Assembly (NCBI GenBank): GCA_012838505.1
Contig: DUPD01000050.1
Coordinates: forward strand, 1-64,000
Source of the DNA: Bacilli bacterium
Lineage (GTDB): Bacteria > Bacillota > Bacilli > Bacillales > Amphibacillaceae
Direction: 5' to 3'
DNA: 64,000 nucleotides
Shown in pieces: positions 8,795 to 17,631 of this stretch. Every line of letters starts with the position of its first letter. Position 1 is the first letter of the stretch. The notes below the pieces were generated by a model that worked only from the letters and a program-made list of their open reading frames with translations, searched no databases and was not told the origin of the DNA. Made by a program: the position numbers and the translations under genes.

Positions 8795-11218
8795 TTATCT
8801 AACTGGACAAGCTCCTGTTGTACAGCCGTCGTTACCAATGTCTGCATCTTCGAGATTATCGGATACTTCATATTGCTTCAATAACTCGGCAGAGAATGGA
8901 ATCATTTTTGCTTTCAGATCTTCATACTCTTCTTTTGTAATTGCTTCGTATGGTGTCAGCTGATACGTTCCACCATCATGTGCTAAGAATGACACCCCAA
9001 CAAAGTTATCCCATCCTTGTTGAACTCTTTCTGCTGCACGCTCCCACTCATCAGGCTTAACTGTGATCGTATTCGACGTGTTATGCTCCGTGTAGTGATT
9101 TTGGAAGCTGAAGTAGTTATCGAATTGCTCATCAACAGAAATGTCATCTTTTGTTTTATCAGCTCCAGAAGCAACTGGGAAATCAATCACAAGTGTTTTT
9201 GCATTTGCTAAACGCTCTTCGTGTGTATTGCCTTCTGTGCCAACTTCCGGATTTACCGTCCAGCCTAAGTCTAGGGCAACTTTTGCTAATGGATCAGATT
9301 CATTAACTCGAATGCGTCGGATATAGTATGGAGAGTGTGACCAGTGTAATCCACTTGAAACAGGTGAATCTGTAATTGGGTTACGCGCAACTTGACTTAA
9401 CGTACCCTCTGGTTTAACTGCTGTAACTAATAACGGTGCATTAATTCGTAATTCTTTCGCATATTTGTCTGCTTCACTACGGGATGCATGGTGAAGCTTT
9501 CTTTGTAATTCTTCTTCTTGCTCTTCAGTGTAACCAAGTAGTGAAACTGCATCCTTCCAACCGGTTAATGATGTACCGAGTAGACGATCCCGTTTTTGTA
9601 CTCTGTCCCAATTTTCTAGCTCGAGATTTGCAAGGGTCATTCTTAATCCTATTCTTGCAGAGTCTCTTTGAGCTTGCAGGAGACCAGCTTCGTCTAATTC
9701 ACCATTTTCATTAACAAATGCAGTGACGTTAACTGTTGTTAAGTTACACACGTTTTTACTAAATAAAATGATTTCAACACATGGATTAAGTCCGATTTCT
9801 TCCATGATGTATTCAAGTCTATTTCGTGTTGGATTCGTATCACCAAGTTGTTTTAACACGCGTCTTGCAGCTTCTTCAAGGTTAACAAATGCCGGCTCAC
9901 CTTCACCTTTTAATAATTCAAATTGTAGGTCTAGGCGTTCTTTTTCCGGTTCTTTTGTGAAAGCAACTGAGTTATTACTCATTCGGCGGTGGTCAATATT
10001 TAGTCGTGGTTCACGCACCGGATACATGTGGTAACCACCAACTTCTTTCGCAAAAGCTATCGCAGCTTCTTCATCATCAAAATATTTCATATCTTTACCG
10101 TCAGCATAAGAGACAGCGTGTTGTTTAATTGAAAGGTCTTCAAACCATTTTGGCAGTTTAAAACCATTTTTGATTAATGATTTTTTCACAACTTCATGTT
10201 GATCGAAGTGTTCCTGTGTCCAGAACCCGTTAATGCCATACTTAGCAAGTAAAACTTCAATATCATCTGAGTCCGATAAGAAAATTTCTGCGGTTCTGCG
10301 CACGCCACCAACAACAACGTTTGCGCCAATTAAGTTTGCCATATCTAAAATATGAATCGGTCGAACTTGACCAAAACCATCTTCATCCGTTTCGATCGGG
10401 TCTAAACTATCATCAATTTCATTCTTAAGTACTTTTGAAAAGCCTTCGAACATTTCCTTCAATGGCTCATGTCCTGATGCCGTTCCACCAAATGTTTTTA
10501 ACCTTTCACCTTTTGGTCGAACTGAGTTATAACTAAATTTAATCGTATGGATATGCTTAAACTCAGCTTTTGTTAGTACATCTAAATATAATTCTAATGA
10601 CTCTACCCAACCTTCTTTCGAGTCACCGATATAAATTTTCGCAAAACCATTACCAATTTCAACAAGTTTAGAATGCTCTAAGCGCTCTTCCGGTCGAACT
10701 GGTCGATATTGTGAGTGGAGTACTTCCACGTTCGTTCTAATTTTAGGCATTCTTCTTGCCATTTTTAGTGTTGATTTAATCCCAATACCTGTTCCAACTA
10801 ATAATAAGTAGAATACTTCAGATAAGTCCTTCCAATCTTTCACGTTTGTAAATGAACAGTTAAAATTACCGAGAGTGAATTTTTCGTTGATCACATCGTT
10901 CCCACCACCAAGCCATAATGTCCGGCCGGAAGGGAATTGTTTCGTGTTGTAAATACTTAAGAAAATGCGTTCTGCTTCTTGTTGAAGTGCTCGGTAGTCT
11001 GGCTCGAGTCCAATTTTAATTAAATGGTCGCTTGCTAAAGTCATGTTATAGTTGACTGCACGTTGAACTGTTTCGTGCCAATATTCTCGTCTACCTCTTG
11101 TTGCTTTCCATCTAGAATAGGTTCTAGTATAGACAAAGCTACCAACTTCAGTTAGAGGGTTTGGATTCTTGTTTACCTCTTTTTCGATAAAACCATCGGT
11201 AACGTATTCAATTAACAT
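8795..11218 (-). CDS. nrdJ: Adenosylcobalamin-dependent ribonucleoside-triphosphate reductase (class II)
   Basis: 807 aa; LGNFNCSFTNVKD, NPCVEIILFSKNVCNL, VKPEGTLSQVA, C-terminal GCTTGACPVR. Confidence 0.93.
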   Translation of the reverse strand: MLIEYVTDGFIEKEVNKNPNPLTEVGSFVYTRTYSRWKATRGRREYWHETVQRAVNYNMTLASDHLIKIGLEPDYRALQQEAERIFLSIYNTKQFPSGRTLWLGGGNDVINEKFTLGNFNCSFTNVKDWKDLSEVFYLLLVGTGIGIKSTLKMARRMPKIRTNVEVLHSQYRPVRPEERLEHSKLVEIGNGFAKIYIGDSKEGWVESLELYLDVLTKAEFKHIHTIKFSYNSVRPKGERLKTFGGTASGHEPLKEMFEGFSKVLKNEIDDSLDPIETDEDGFGQVRPIHILDMANLIGANVVVGGVRRTAEIFLSDSDDIEVLLAKYGINGFWTQEHFDQHEVVKKSLIKNGFKLPKWFEDLSIKQHAVSYADGKDMKYFDDEEAAIAFAKEVGGYHMYPVREPRLNIDHRRMSNNSVAFTKEPEKERLDLQFELLKGEGEPAFVNLEEAARRVLKQLGDTNPTRNRLEYIMEEIGLNPCVEIILFSKNVCNLTTVNVTAFVNENGELDEAGLLQAQRDSARIGLRMTLANLELENWDRVQKRDRLLGTSLTGWKDAVSLLGYTEEQEEELQRKLHHASRSEADKYAKELRINAPLLVTAVKPEGTLSQVARNPITDSPVSSGLHWSHSPYYIRRIRVNESDPLAKVALDLGWTVNPEVGTEGNTHEERLANAKTLVIDFPVASGADKTKDDISVDEQFDNYFSFQNHYTEHNTSNTITVKPDEWERAAERVQQGWDNFVGVSFLAHDGGTYQLTPYEAITKEEYEDLKAKMIPFSAELLKQYEVSDNLEDADIGNDGCTTGACPVR

Positions 11219-11260
11219 AAGACCTCTCCTTTACATATTTCCATAGTAGATGTAAACGCC

Positions 11261-11293
11261 GTATTATACTTAATATACTATTAAGTATAATAC
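11261..11293. promoter_or_regulatory. Perfect 15-bp inverted repeat (3-bp spacer) overlapping the nrdJ -10
   Basis: GTATTATACTTAATA-TAC-TATTAAGTATAATAC; minus-strand -35 TTGATT (11310-11315), 17 bp, -10 TATTAT (11287-11292). Confidence 0.75.
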
Positions 11294-11606
11294 ATGATCA
11301 CTCATTAAAAATCAACATATGGAAATGGTAAAAATATAAAATACTACATATTGATATTATAACAATTAAGCATGAGTTTCAATCATAGCAGATTAACTAG
11401 CAGAATTCTATAATTTTGCCTGATAATTATTTAGAAATTAAAGGAGATGATTCTGAAGTCGGGGAAAAGTAAGCGAGGTGCTGATTATATTATAGCTGAT
11501 ATTTTCGAATAAAGTGAGATAACTTGAAGAATGTGTTAAAATTTAAGCAAATGAAAAATATTAAAATAACTGAGTTAGAACAGCTGATTTAGAAAGGAGT
11601 TTTTTT

Positions 11607-12473
11607 ATGTTGTTAGGAGCAATTGAAGCAGGTGGAACTAAATTTGTGTTAGCAGTCGGTAATCAAGAGGGTGATATATTAGATAAATTGACGATTCCAA
11701 CAGAACGTCCGGATCAAACCATTCCAAAAATTGTTGCTTATTTTAAGGATAAAGGGATTAAAAAACTTGGTTTAGGTGCATTTGGACCGATCGATTTGAA
11801 TTAAAAAAGTCCAACGTATGGTCAGCTTCAAAAGACGCCAAAAACGGCTTGGGTTGATTACCCTTTAGGTGCGGTTTTGCAAGAAAAACTTTCGGTACCT
11901 GTTGTGATTGATACAGATGTGAATGTTGCGGCAATGTCTGAAGCGAAATTTGGCAATGCAACGGATGTTGATTCTTGCTTATATATTACGGTAGGTACGG
12001 GGATTGGTGGCGGCTTTTATTACCGTGGCCAAACATTAAATGGTTTGTCACATCCTGAAATCGGGCATATTAAAGTACGACGTCATCCAGAAGATCGTTA
12101 TCAAGGAACGTGTCCATCGCATGGTGATTGTTTAGAAGGTCTTGCAGCTGGACCAGCGATTGAAAAACGTTGGGGCAGAAAGGGTGATCAGTTGGTCGAT
12201 GTTGACGAGGTTTGGGAAATGGAAGCTTTTTATTTAGCACAAGCACTAACAACATTTATTTATGTGCTCTCACCTGAACGAATCATTTTAGGTGGTGGAG
12301 TAATGAAGCAGAAACAGCTTTTCCCATTGATCCGTAAGTATGTCCTTGAAATGTTAAATGGCTATGTGAGCTCACCTTACTTAACAGCTGATCAAATTGA
12401 TCAATATATTGTTGCGCCGGGGTTAACAGATGAAGCGGGAATCAAAGGGGCACTGTATTTGGTAATGGATTGA
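11607..12473 (+). pseudogene. ROK-family fructokinase with single in-frame stop
   Basis: ORFs 11607-11804 and 11877-12473 are in the same frame; joined reading GAFGPIDLN*KSPTYGQLQKTPKTAWVDYPLG. Confidence 0.85.
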
Positions 12474-12531
12474 TCGAATCATTTAATCACGGTTATTTTT
12501 CATAAATAAGAACAAAGGAGATGTCTAATTC

Positions 12532-13365
12532 ATGAGTTTAGCAACGACAAGAAAGCTCAACAATGGAGTAGAAATACCTGTTATCGGATTAGGAGTTTTT
12601 AAAATGGAAGATGGTGAGTCGGTATATGATGCCGTAAGTTCTGCACTTGAGATTGGCTATCGCCATATTGACACAGCATCGACTTATAGAAATGAAGAAG
12701 GTGTTGGACGAGCGATTGCGGATAGCGGCATCCCTCGGGAAGAAATTTTTGTTACAACAAAAGTGTGGAATGATGAACAGGGCTATGAGGAGACATTAGC
12801 CGCTTTTGACCGGAGTTTAAAACGATTAAATCTGGATTATGTTGATCTCTATCTTGTTCACTGGCCGATTCCTGGTATGTATAAGGATACATGGCAGGCG
12901 CTCGAAAAAATTTACCGCGATAAGCGTGCGCGTGCAATTGGTGTCAGTAATTTTCACCCACATCATTTAGATGATTTAATGAAAGATGCAACGATTAAAC
13001 CGATGATTAACCAAATTGAATTGCATCCACAGCTTTCCCAAGTTGAAGTGAGGAACTATTGCAAGGAGCACGGTATTGCGGTTGAGGCATGGTCACCGAT
13101 TGGTAAGGCAACTTATCTTGATCATCCTGTGCTCCAAGAGTTAGCTGAGAAATATAATAAGACAGCTGCACAAATTATGATTCGTTGGGATTATCAAAAC
13201 GATATTATTACAATCCCTAAATCCGTTCATGCTGATCGGCAAAAAGAAAATGCCGATATTTTTGACTTTGAATTATCTAATGAAGATATGGAGAAAATCG
13301 AGCGCTTAAATTGTGGCAATCGTTTGGGAACGGATCCTGATACAGTTAGCTTAGATTCATTTTAA
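12532..13365 (+). CDS. Aldo/keto reductase
   Basis: GYRHIDTASTYRNEEGVGRAI, LDYVDLYLVHWP, IGVSNF, TIPKS. Confidence 0.95.
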   Translation: MSLATTRKLNNGVEIPVIGLGVFKMEDGESVYDAVSSALEIGYRHIDTASTYRNEEGVGRAIADSGIPREEIFVTTKVWNDEQGYEETLAAFDRSLKRLNLDYVDLYLVHWPIPGMYKDTWQALEKIYRDKRARAIGVSNFHPHHLDDLMKDATIKPMINQIELHPQLSQVEVRNYCKEHGIAVEAWSPIGKATYLDHPVLQELAEKYNKTAAQIMIRWDYQNDIITIPKSVHADRQKENADIFDFELSNEDMEKIERLNCGNRLGTDPDTVSLDSF

Positions 13366-13370
13366 AACCG

Positions 13371-13400
13371 CCCCTGATTATCGAATGAGGTAATCAGGGG
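13371..13400 (+). terminator. Rho-independent terminator
   Basis: cccctgatta-tcgaatgagg-taatcagggg then T tract. Confidence 0.8.
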
Positions 13401-13646
13401 TATTTTTTGACTAAGTCTATTTACCTATTGTTAACGTTAAATTTACAATTCGTTAACTAAAACTTCATCTTCCTTTGCTAGTCTACTAATTATGATTGAA
13501 TCAAATGGTAAACAGCTCTAATCTTAAAGTTACGAAACAAAATGAAATTGGTTTGCATCAATTGGAGACTAATTTCATTTTTATTTTGGAAAAAATTGAT
13601 TAAGTAATGTTCAGCTTGACTAGACTAGTAGTGAAAAAATACATGA

Positions 13647-14249
13647 GTGAAGGGAGTGATCTTCTTGAAACGAGCAGTCAAATGGTTGTTCATCTGCGTA
13701 CTGGTACTGATGTTTTTAAGCGGTTGTCAGCTTACAGGTGAGCGTGAAGGTGATACGGAATTAGAACAAGAAGCAGTTGAAGTTGGTGCAGTTGTAGATG
13801 AAGTGATCGTCACGCTGATCAATCAAGAAGGGAGGCAAGTGGCAACAGCAACTCTGAGTGAGCAAAAGACTGGTGGGGTAAAGATTAAGCTAGAGGGTGA
13901 CAACTTGCCACCTGGTGTGCATGGTTTTCATATCCACGATCGAGCTGTTTGTGTGCCGCCAGATTTTGAATCGGCAGGAGCCCACTATAATCCTACAAAC
14001 AGTAAACATGGTTTTGACCATTCGGAAGGACCACATGCTGGTGATCTTGAAAATATAACTGTGTCAGAAGATGGCACGGTCTTTGTCGAAGTAGAAGCTC
14101 CGTTAGTGACGTTAAATCCTGATGGAGAAAATACTTTATTTACTGATGAAGGAACAACACTAGTGATTCATGCTGAACCGGACGACTATATCTCACAGCC
14201 GGCAGGAAATGCTGGAGCTCGAATTGCATGTGGTGTGATTGGCGAGTAA
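13647..14249 (+). CDS. sodC: Cu/Zn superoxide dismutase-like lipoprotein
   Basis: Lipobox LSGC; GVHGFHIHDRAVC, SAGAHYNP, GPHAGDL, LVIHAEPDDY, GNAGARIACGVI. Confidence 0.9.
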   Translation: MKGVIFLKRAVKWLFICVLVLMFLSGCQLTGEREGDTELEQEAVEVGAVVDEVIVTLINQEGRQVATATLSEQKTGGVKIKLEGDNLPPGVHGFHIHDRAVCVPPDFESAGAHYNPTNSKHGFDHSEGPHAGDLENITVSEDGTVFVEVEAPLVTLNPDGENTLFTDEGTTLVIHAEPDDYISQPAGNAGARIACGVIGE

Positions 14250-14385
14250 CGAGGGTTATCTAACTCTCGTTTTTTATTTAGTAAAAATTAAACAATTAAA
14301 TAAAAAGTCTGGTGAACGGTGTTGAAAAGAGAAGAAGTTTAGTACAATGAAGTTAAATGAATCAAAATGAAGAGGTGACCATCGA

Positions 14386-15417
14386 TTGGAGCAGATTCAA
14401 CACTTATTAGTGACATTTAAAAGGAAAACGATTATGTTAACTGAACTTGAAGAAATGTTGATGGCTCATTATTCAAGCTATGATCTTTTTGCTGAAAAGG
14501 TATTGGAACTCGAACAATCGCTAGTTCTAATGATGGTTAAGTCAAAGGGTAGAAACTCAAGACAGCCTTCACTTGCCTTTCAGTATCGAATTAATAAAAA
14601 CATTTTAATGAAAGACTTTCATGTTGAGTTACAACATTACCGAAGAAAGTTAGATCCGCTCATAAATCTTGATTATTACTATGGGAAAGATCGTTCAGTT
14701 TGGGAAGCGGATTTACCCTATCTTTTAAAAATTAATCAATACATCACAACAAATCCAAAGCCTAAATCTCCAGTTCCAGCTCCCGAAAGAAGCTATCAAT
14801 TAGTTGGTGATGAGAAATGGATCATTGAAAAAGGTGGGAAAGAACTGTTAGAGAGAATTGGTATCTTTGATCAATTACAGATCATGTCTGTGTCTGAGCC
14901 ACTTATGTTTGCAATTAATCCGGACTTTATTCATGCTGATCAACAATGTCATTTAATCGTCGAGAATAAAGCAACATACCAAGGTTTACTTCCTGCTTTA
15001 ACAAAAACAAATTTTTCAACTTTAATATACGGAAGTGGTAAAGCAATTATCGGTAGTATCAATGAATTTTCAACTCAATACCCCGTCAGTGCTAAGCACC
15101 GATTTTTTTATTTCGGTGACCTTGATCGAGAAGGGATATCAATTTGGCATCTGCTCACAAATAAGCAGCGTGTGGAATTGGCACTGCCTTTTTATCAAGC
15201 TTGTTTAAAGAAAGAGCCTGTAACGGGAAAGGGTTATCAGCGTAAGCAACCAGAGGCGGTTAATGCCTTTACGTCGAATTTTTCCAATCAAATAGCTCAC
15301 TATATTGAACGATTTTTAGCAAATGGGTTGTATTTACCTCAGGAAACGTTAGGGACAGAAGAATTACAATTGATATGGAGGGATTCAGATTGGACATCTA
15401 TGACATCAATGAAATAA
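14386..15417 (+). CDS. jetD: Wadjet JetD (DUF2220 Toprim nuclease)
   Basis: TTG start with RBS gaggtga; Toprim-like HRFFYFGDLDREGISIWHLL; first gene of a four-gene overlapping operon. Confidence 0.82.
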   Translation: MEQIQHLLVTFKRKTIMLTELEEMLMAHYSSYDLFAEKVLELEQSLVLMMVKSKGRNSRQPSLAFQYRINKNILMKDFHVELQHYRRKLDPLINLDYYYGKDRSVWEADLPYLLKINQYITTNPKPKSPVPAPERSYQLVGDEKWIIEKGGKELLERIGIFDQLQIMSVSEPLMFAINPDFIHADQQCHLIVENKATYQGLLPALTKTNFSTLIYGSGKAIIGSINEFSTQYPVSAKHRFFYFGDLDREGISIWHLLTNKQRVELALPFYQACLKKEPVTGKGYQRKQPEAVNAFTSNFSNQIAHYIERFLANGLYLPQETLGTEELQLIWRDSDWTSMTSMK

Positions 15418-16901
15418 CAGATGGTTATGGTGAGAGAATGCGTCGCCTCGCATTGTTTGATCCACTGTCTGATTTGGATCGAAAGCGAGAGTATGATTTA
15501 AATCAACAGCCAGTTGATATGAAGGGGCTTGGTTTACTGACATTATTATTCTTTTTCGAACAAAAATTAATGCGTCAATACAAAACGGGTGTGAAGGAAT
15601 TAGCTGCATTTTTAGCACAGGTGACTAATAGAACTTATCAATTGAAAACACAGGATCATGAGCGACTAGCAAGGACATTAATTCAAACTTTTCGGCCAGC
15701 TACAGGTCGCAAACGTGGGTATCAATTTTATAATTGGAATAAGCAAATATATGAAACGATTGAATATTCGATTTTAAAGGCAAATAATTTTGATCGGACA
15801 ACAAATATTCAATTTTATACATTGGATGAAGATGGTCTTGAACTTATTTTTGCAACAAAAGAGTTCTACAGTGAATTCCAATTATCGATTAATCAATTGA
15901 TGTTACGAAAGCAGTTGGAAAAGGGTGAATATAAGGGTGCATTAAGGCAAATAAACGAAATGGTTGTTGATGTGGAAACTTTAGAAGAACGAATCGACCG
16001 ATTGAAGAAAGATATTCAACGTAGTATTGTCTCGGAAGAAACGTTTGAGCGCTACAGAGAACTCCTTGATGATATTTATCATCGTTTGCAACGAGAGGAT
16101 GAAGAATTTGAGGAGCTCCGACAATTTGTTGATGAAACAAGGAAGCGTTTATTTTCACAGGATTTACATATTAAAGAAAAACAAAATTATCAACTCATCA
16201 TTAAGATTACTAGAGAGTTAGAGTCTGTTCATTATCGGCACGCCGAATTGCTTCAGAGCACTATGGAGCTAAAAAACACAACATTAATAACGGCACAAGA
16301 ATCGCTCTATTATACAGGGATTCAAGTCTTTAATTTTGATCATGATATTGTTTCACAAATTGTTTCAACACCATTACCGCTAGAAGCGATGAAAGGTGTT
16401 TTACAGCCCTTTTTAAAAGTTGAGGAAAATTTACTATGGTCACCACTGACCCTATTTTCAGATCAAAATATTATTGAAGAGCATGATGAGCAGGTTGAAC
16501 ATCATTTTTATCAAATTGATGATCAATCTGAGGATCTTTATCAACAGCAGTTGATGACATATTACGCGCAAATTATGGAGTTGTTTGTAACGAGTTATGA
16601 TCAAGATGGGGTTCGCTCACTATCTGAGTTCATTCAGTACTTGCAAGAAAATGATTTACAAGCAGTCTATGACAAACGTTATTTTTATGATTTTTGGATT
16701 ATTCTCCATCAACGTTCACCAGTGAAAAATCAGTTAGCAATCGAAGATGATGGGAAAAGCATGCTTGGTAGGGCATTAAAATATTTAGCTGGTCGCACAC
16801 TTACTGTTGAGGAATCAAAAGGGAAAATTATTCGCGCGACAAAGCGATTCTCAATTCAAGAATTTACGATAACATTGGAGGTAGATGAGCATGAATTATA
16901 G
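15390..16901 (+). CDS. jetA: Wadjet JetA (MukF/kleisin-like)
   Basis: TTG at 15390 behind ggaggga, inside the jetD 3' end; MDIYDINEITDGYGERMRRLALFDPLSDLDRKREYDLN... helical/coiled-coil protein preceding JetB/JetC. Confidence 0.78.
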   Translation: MDIYDINEITDGYGERMRRLALFDPLSDLDRKREYDLNQQPVDMKGLGLLTLLFFFEQKLMRQYKTGVKELAAFLAQVTNRTYQLKTQDHERLARTLIQTFRPATGRKRGYQFYNWNKQIYETIEYSILKANNFDRTTNIQFYTLDEDGLELIFATKEFYSEFQLSINQLMLRKQLEKGEYKGALRQINEMVVDVETLEERIDRLKKDIQRSIVSEETFERYRELLDDIYHRLQREDEEFEELRQFVDETRKRLFSQDLHIKEKQNYQLIIKITRELESVHYRHAELLQSTMELKNTTLITAQESLYYTGIQVFNFDHDIVSQIVSTPLPLEAMKGVLQPFLKVEENLLWSPLTLFSDQNIIEEHDEQVEHHFYQIDDQSEDLYQQQLMTYYAQIMELFVTSYDQDGVRSLSEFIQYLQENDLQAVYDKRYFYDFWIILHQRSPVKNQLAIEDDGKSMLGRALKYLAGRTLTVEESKGKIIRATKRFSIQEFTITLEVDEHEL

Positions 16902-17631
16902 TGAAAGAGATGTGATTAATGCTTTTCAAATCTATAGCGTGCTGGCACGTGATGGAACAGTAGGGAAAGAATATGTGCAACTTTATCGGGCTGATGAAAA
17001 GATACGCCATTTATTAGATACATTTGCTCGAGAGGTTGACTGTGTCTTAATTGGGACGAGTGAACAACTGTTTTTGATTCCAGAAACAAAATTATCTACA
17101 TTTCATGTCAGCAATGATTGGATTAAACGTCGTTATTTACGCTCTGGTGCAACAAATGGGGACATTTATTTATTATATTTTGCAACTTTAATCTTGTTCG
17201 GTAAGTTTTATGATAGCTATCAAAGTCAAACAACAAAATTAAGCTTTTTAAGTATTGAAGAATGGGTAAGATCGATTCAAGAACGGATAGATCAACTTAA
17301 GACACATGATGAAGAGACGTTAAAGCAGTATGAAAGAGAATATTCGTATAATTGGCGCTTGATCATTGAAAAGTGGGAGGATATGGATGACATTAAAGAG
17401 TCAGCCAAAAGACAAACAGGTAATACAATTAGCCGTTTTAGTTTTACAGATACGGCGAGACGTTTCTTAATTGATCAAGAATTGATTGAAGATATAGGGA
17501 ATGATGAGATCACCTTAACCGAGAAAGCAAAAACAATTGTTGAACGCTATTTTATGGAGCTTGAATACAATAAGAATATTTTTAGCTTTATTTATAGCTT
17601 CGAGGAGGAAAAATTAAGTGCCGACAATTAG
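16885..17631 (+). CDS. jetB: Wadjet JetB (MukE-like, DUF6063-type)
   Basis: 248 aa winged-helix-like protein between JetA and the SMC-like ATPase; overlaps both neighbours. Confidence 0.75.
   Translation: MSMNYSERDVINAFQIYSVLARDGTVGKEYVQLYRADEKIRHLLDTFAREVDCVLIGTSEQLFLIPETKLSTFHVSNDWIKRRYLRSGATNGDIYLLYFATLILFGKFYDSYQSQTTKLSFLSIEEWVRSIQERIDQLKTHDEETLKQYEREYSYNWRLIIEKWEDMDDIKESAKRQTGNTISRFSFTDTARRFLIDQELIEDIGNDEITLTEKAKTIVERYFMELEYNKNIFSFIYSFEEEKLSADN

Noticed and set aside
11219-11600. Cobalamin riboswitch before nrdJ
   Set aside because: No B12-box-like sequence or long structured leader seen; only the palindrome and promoter.
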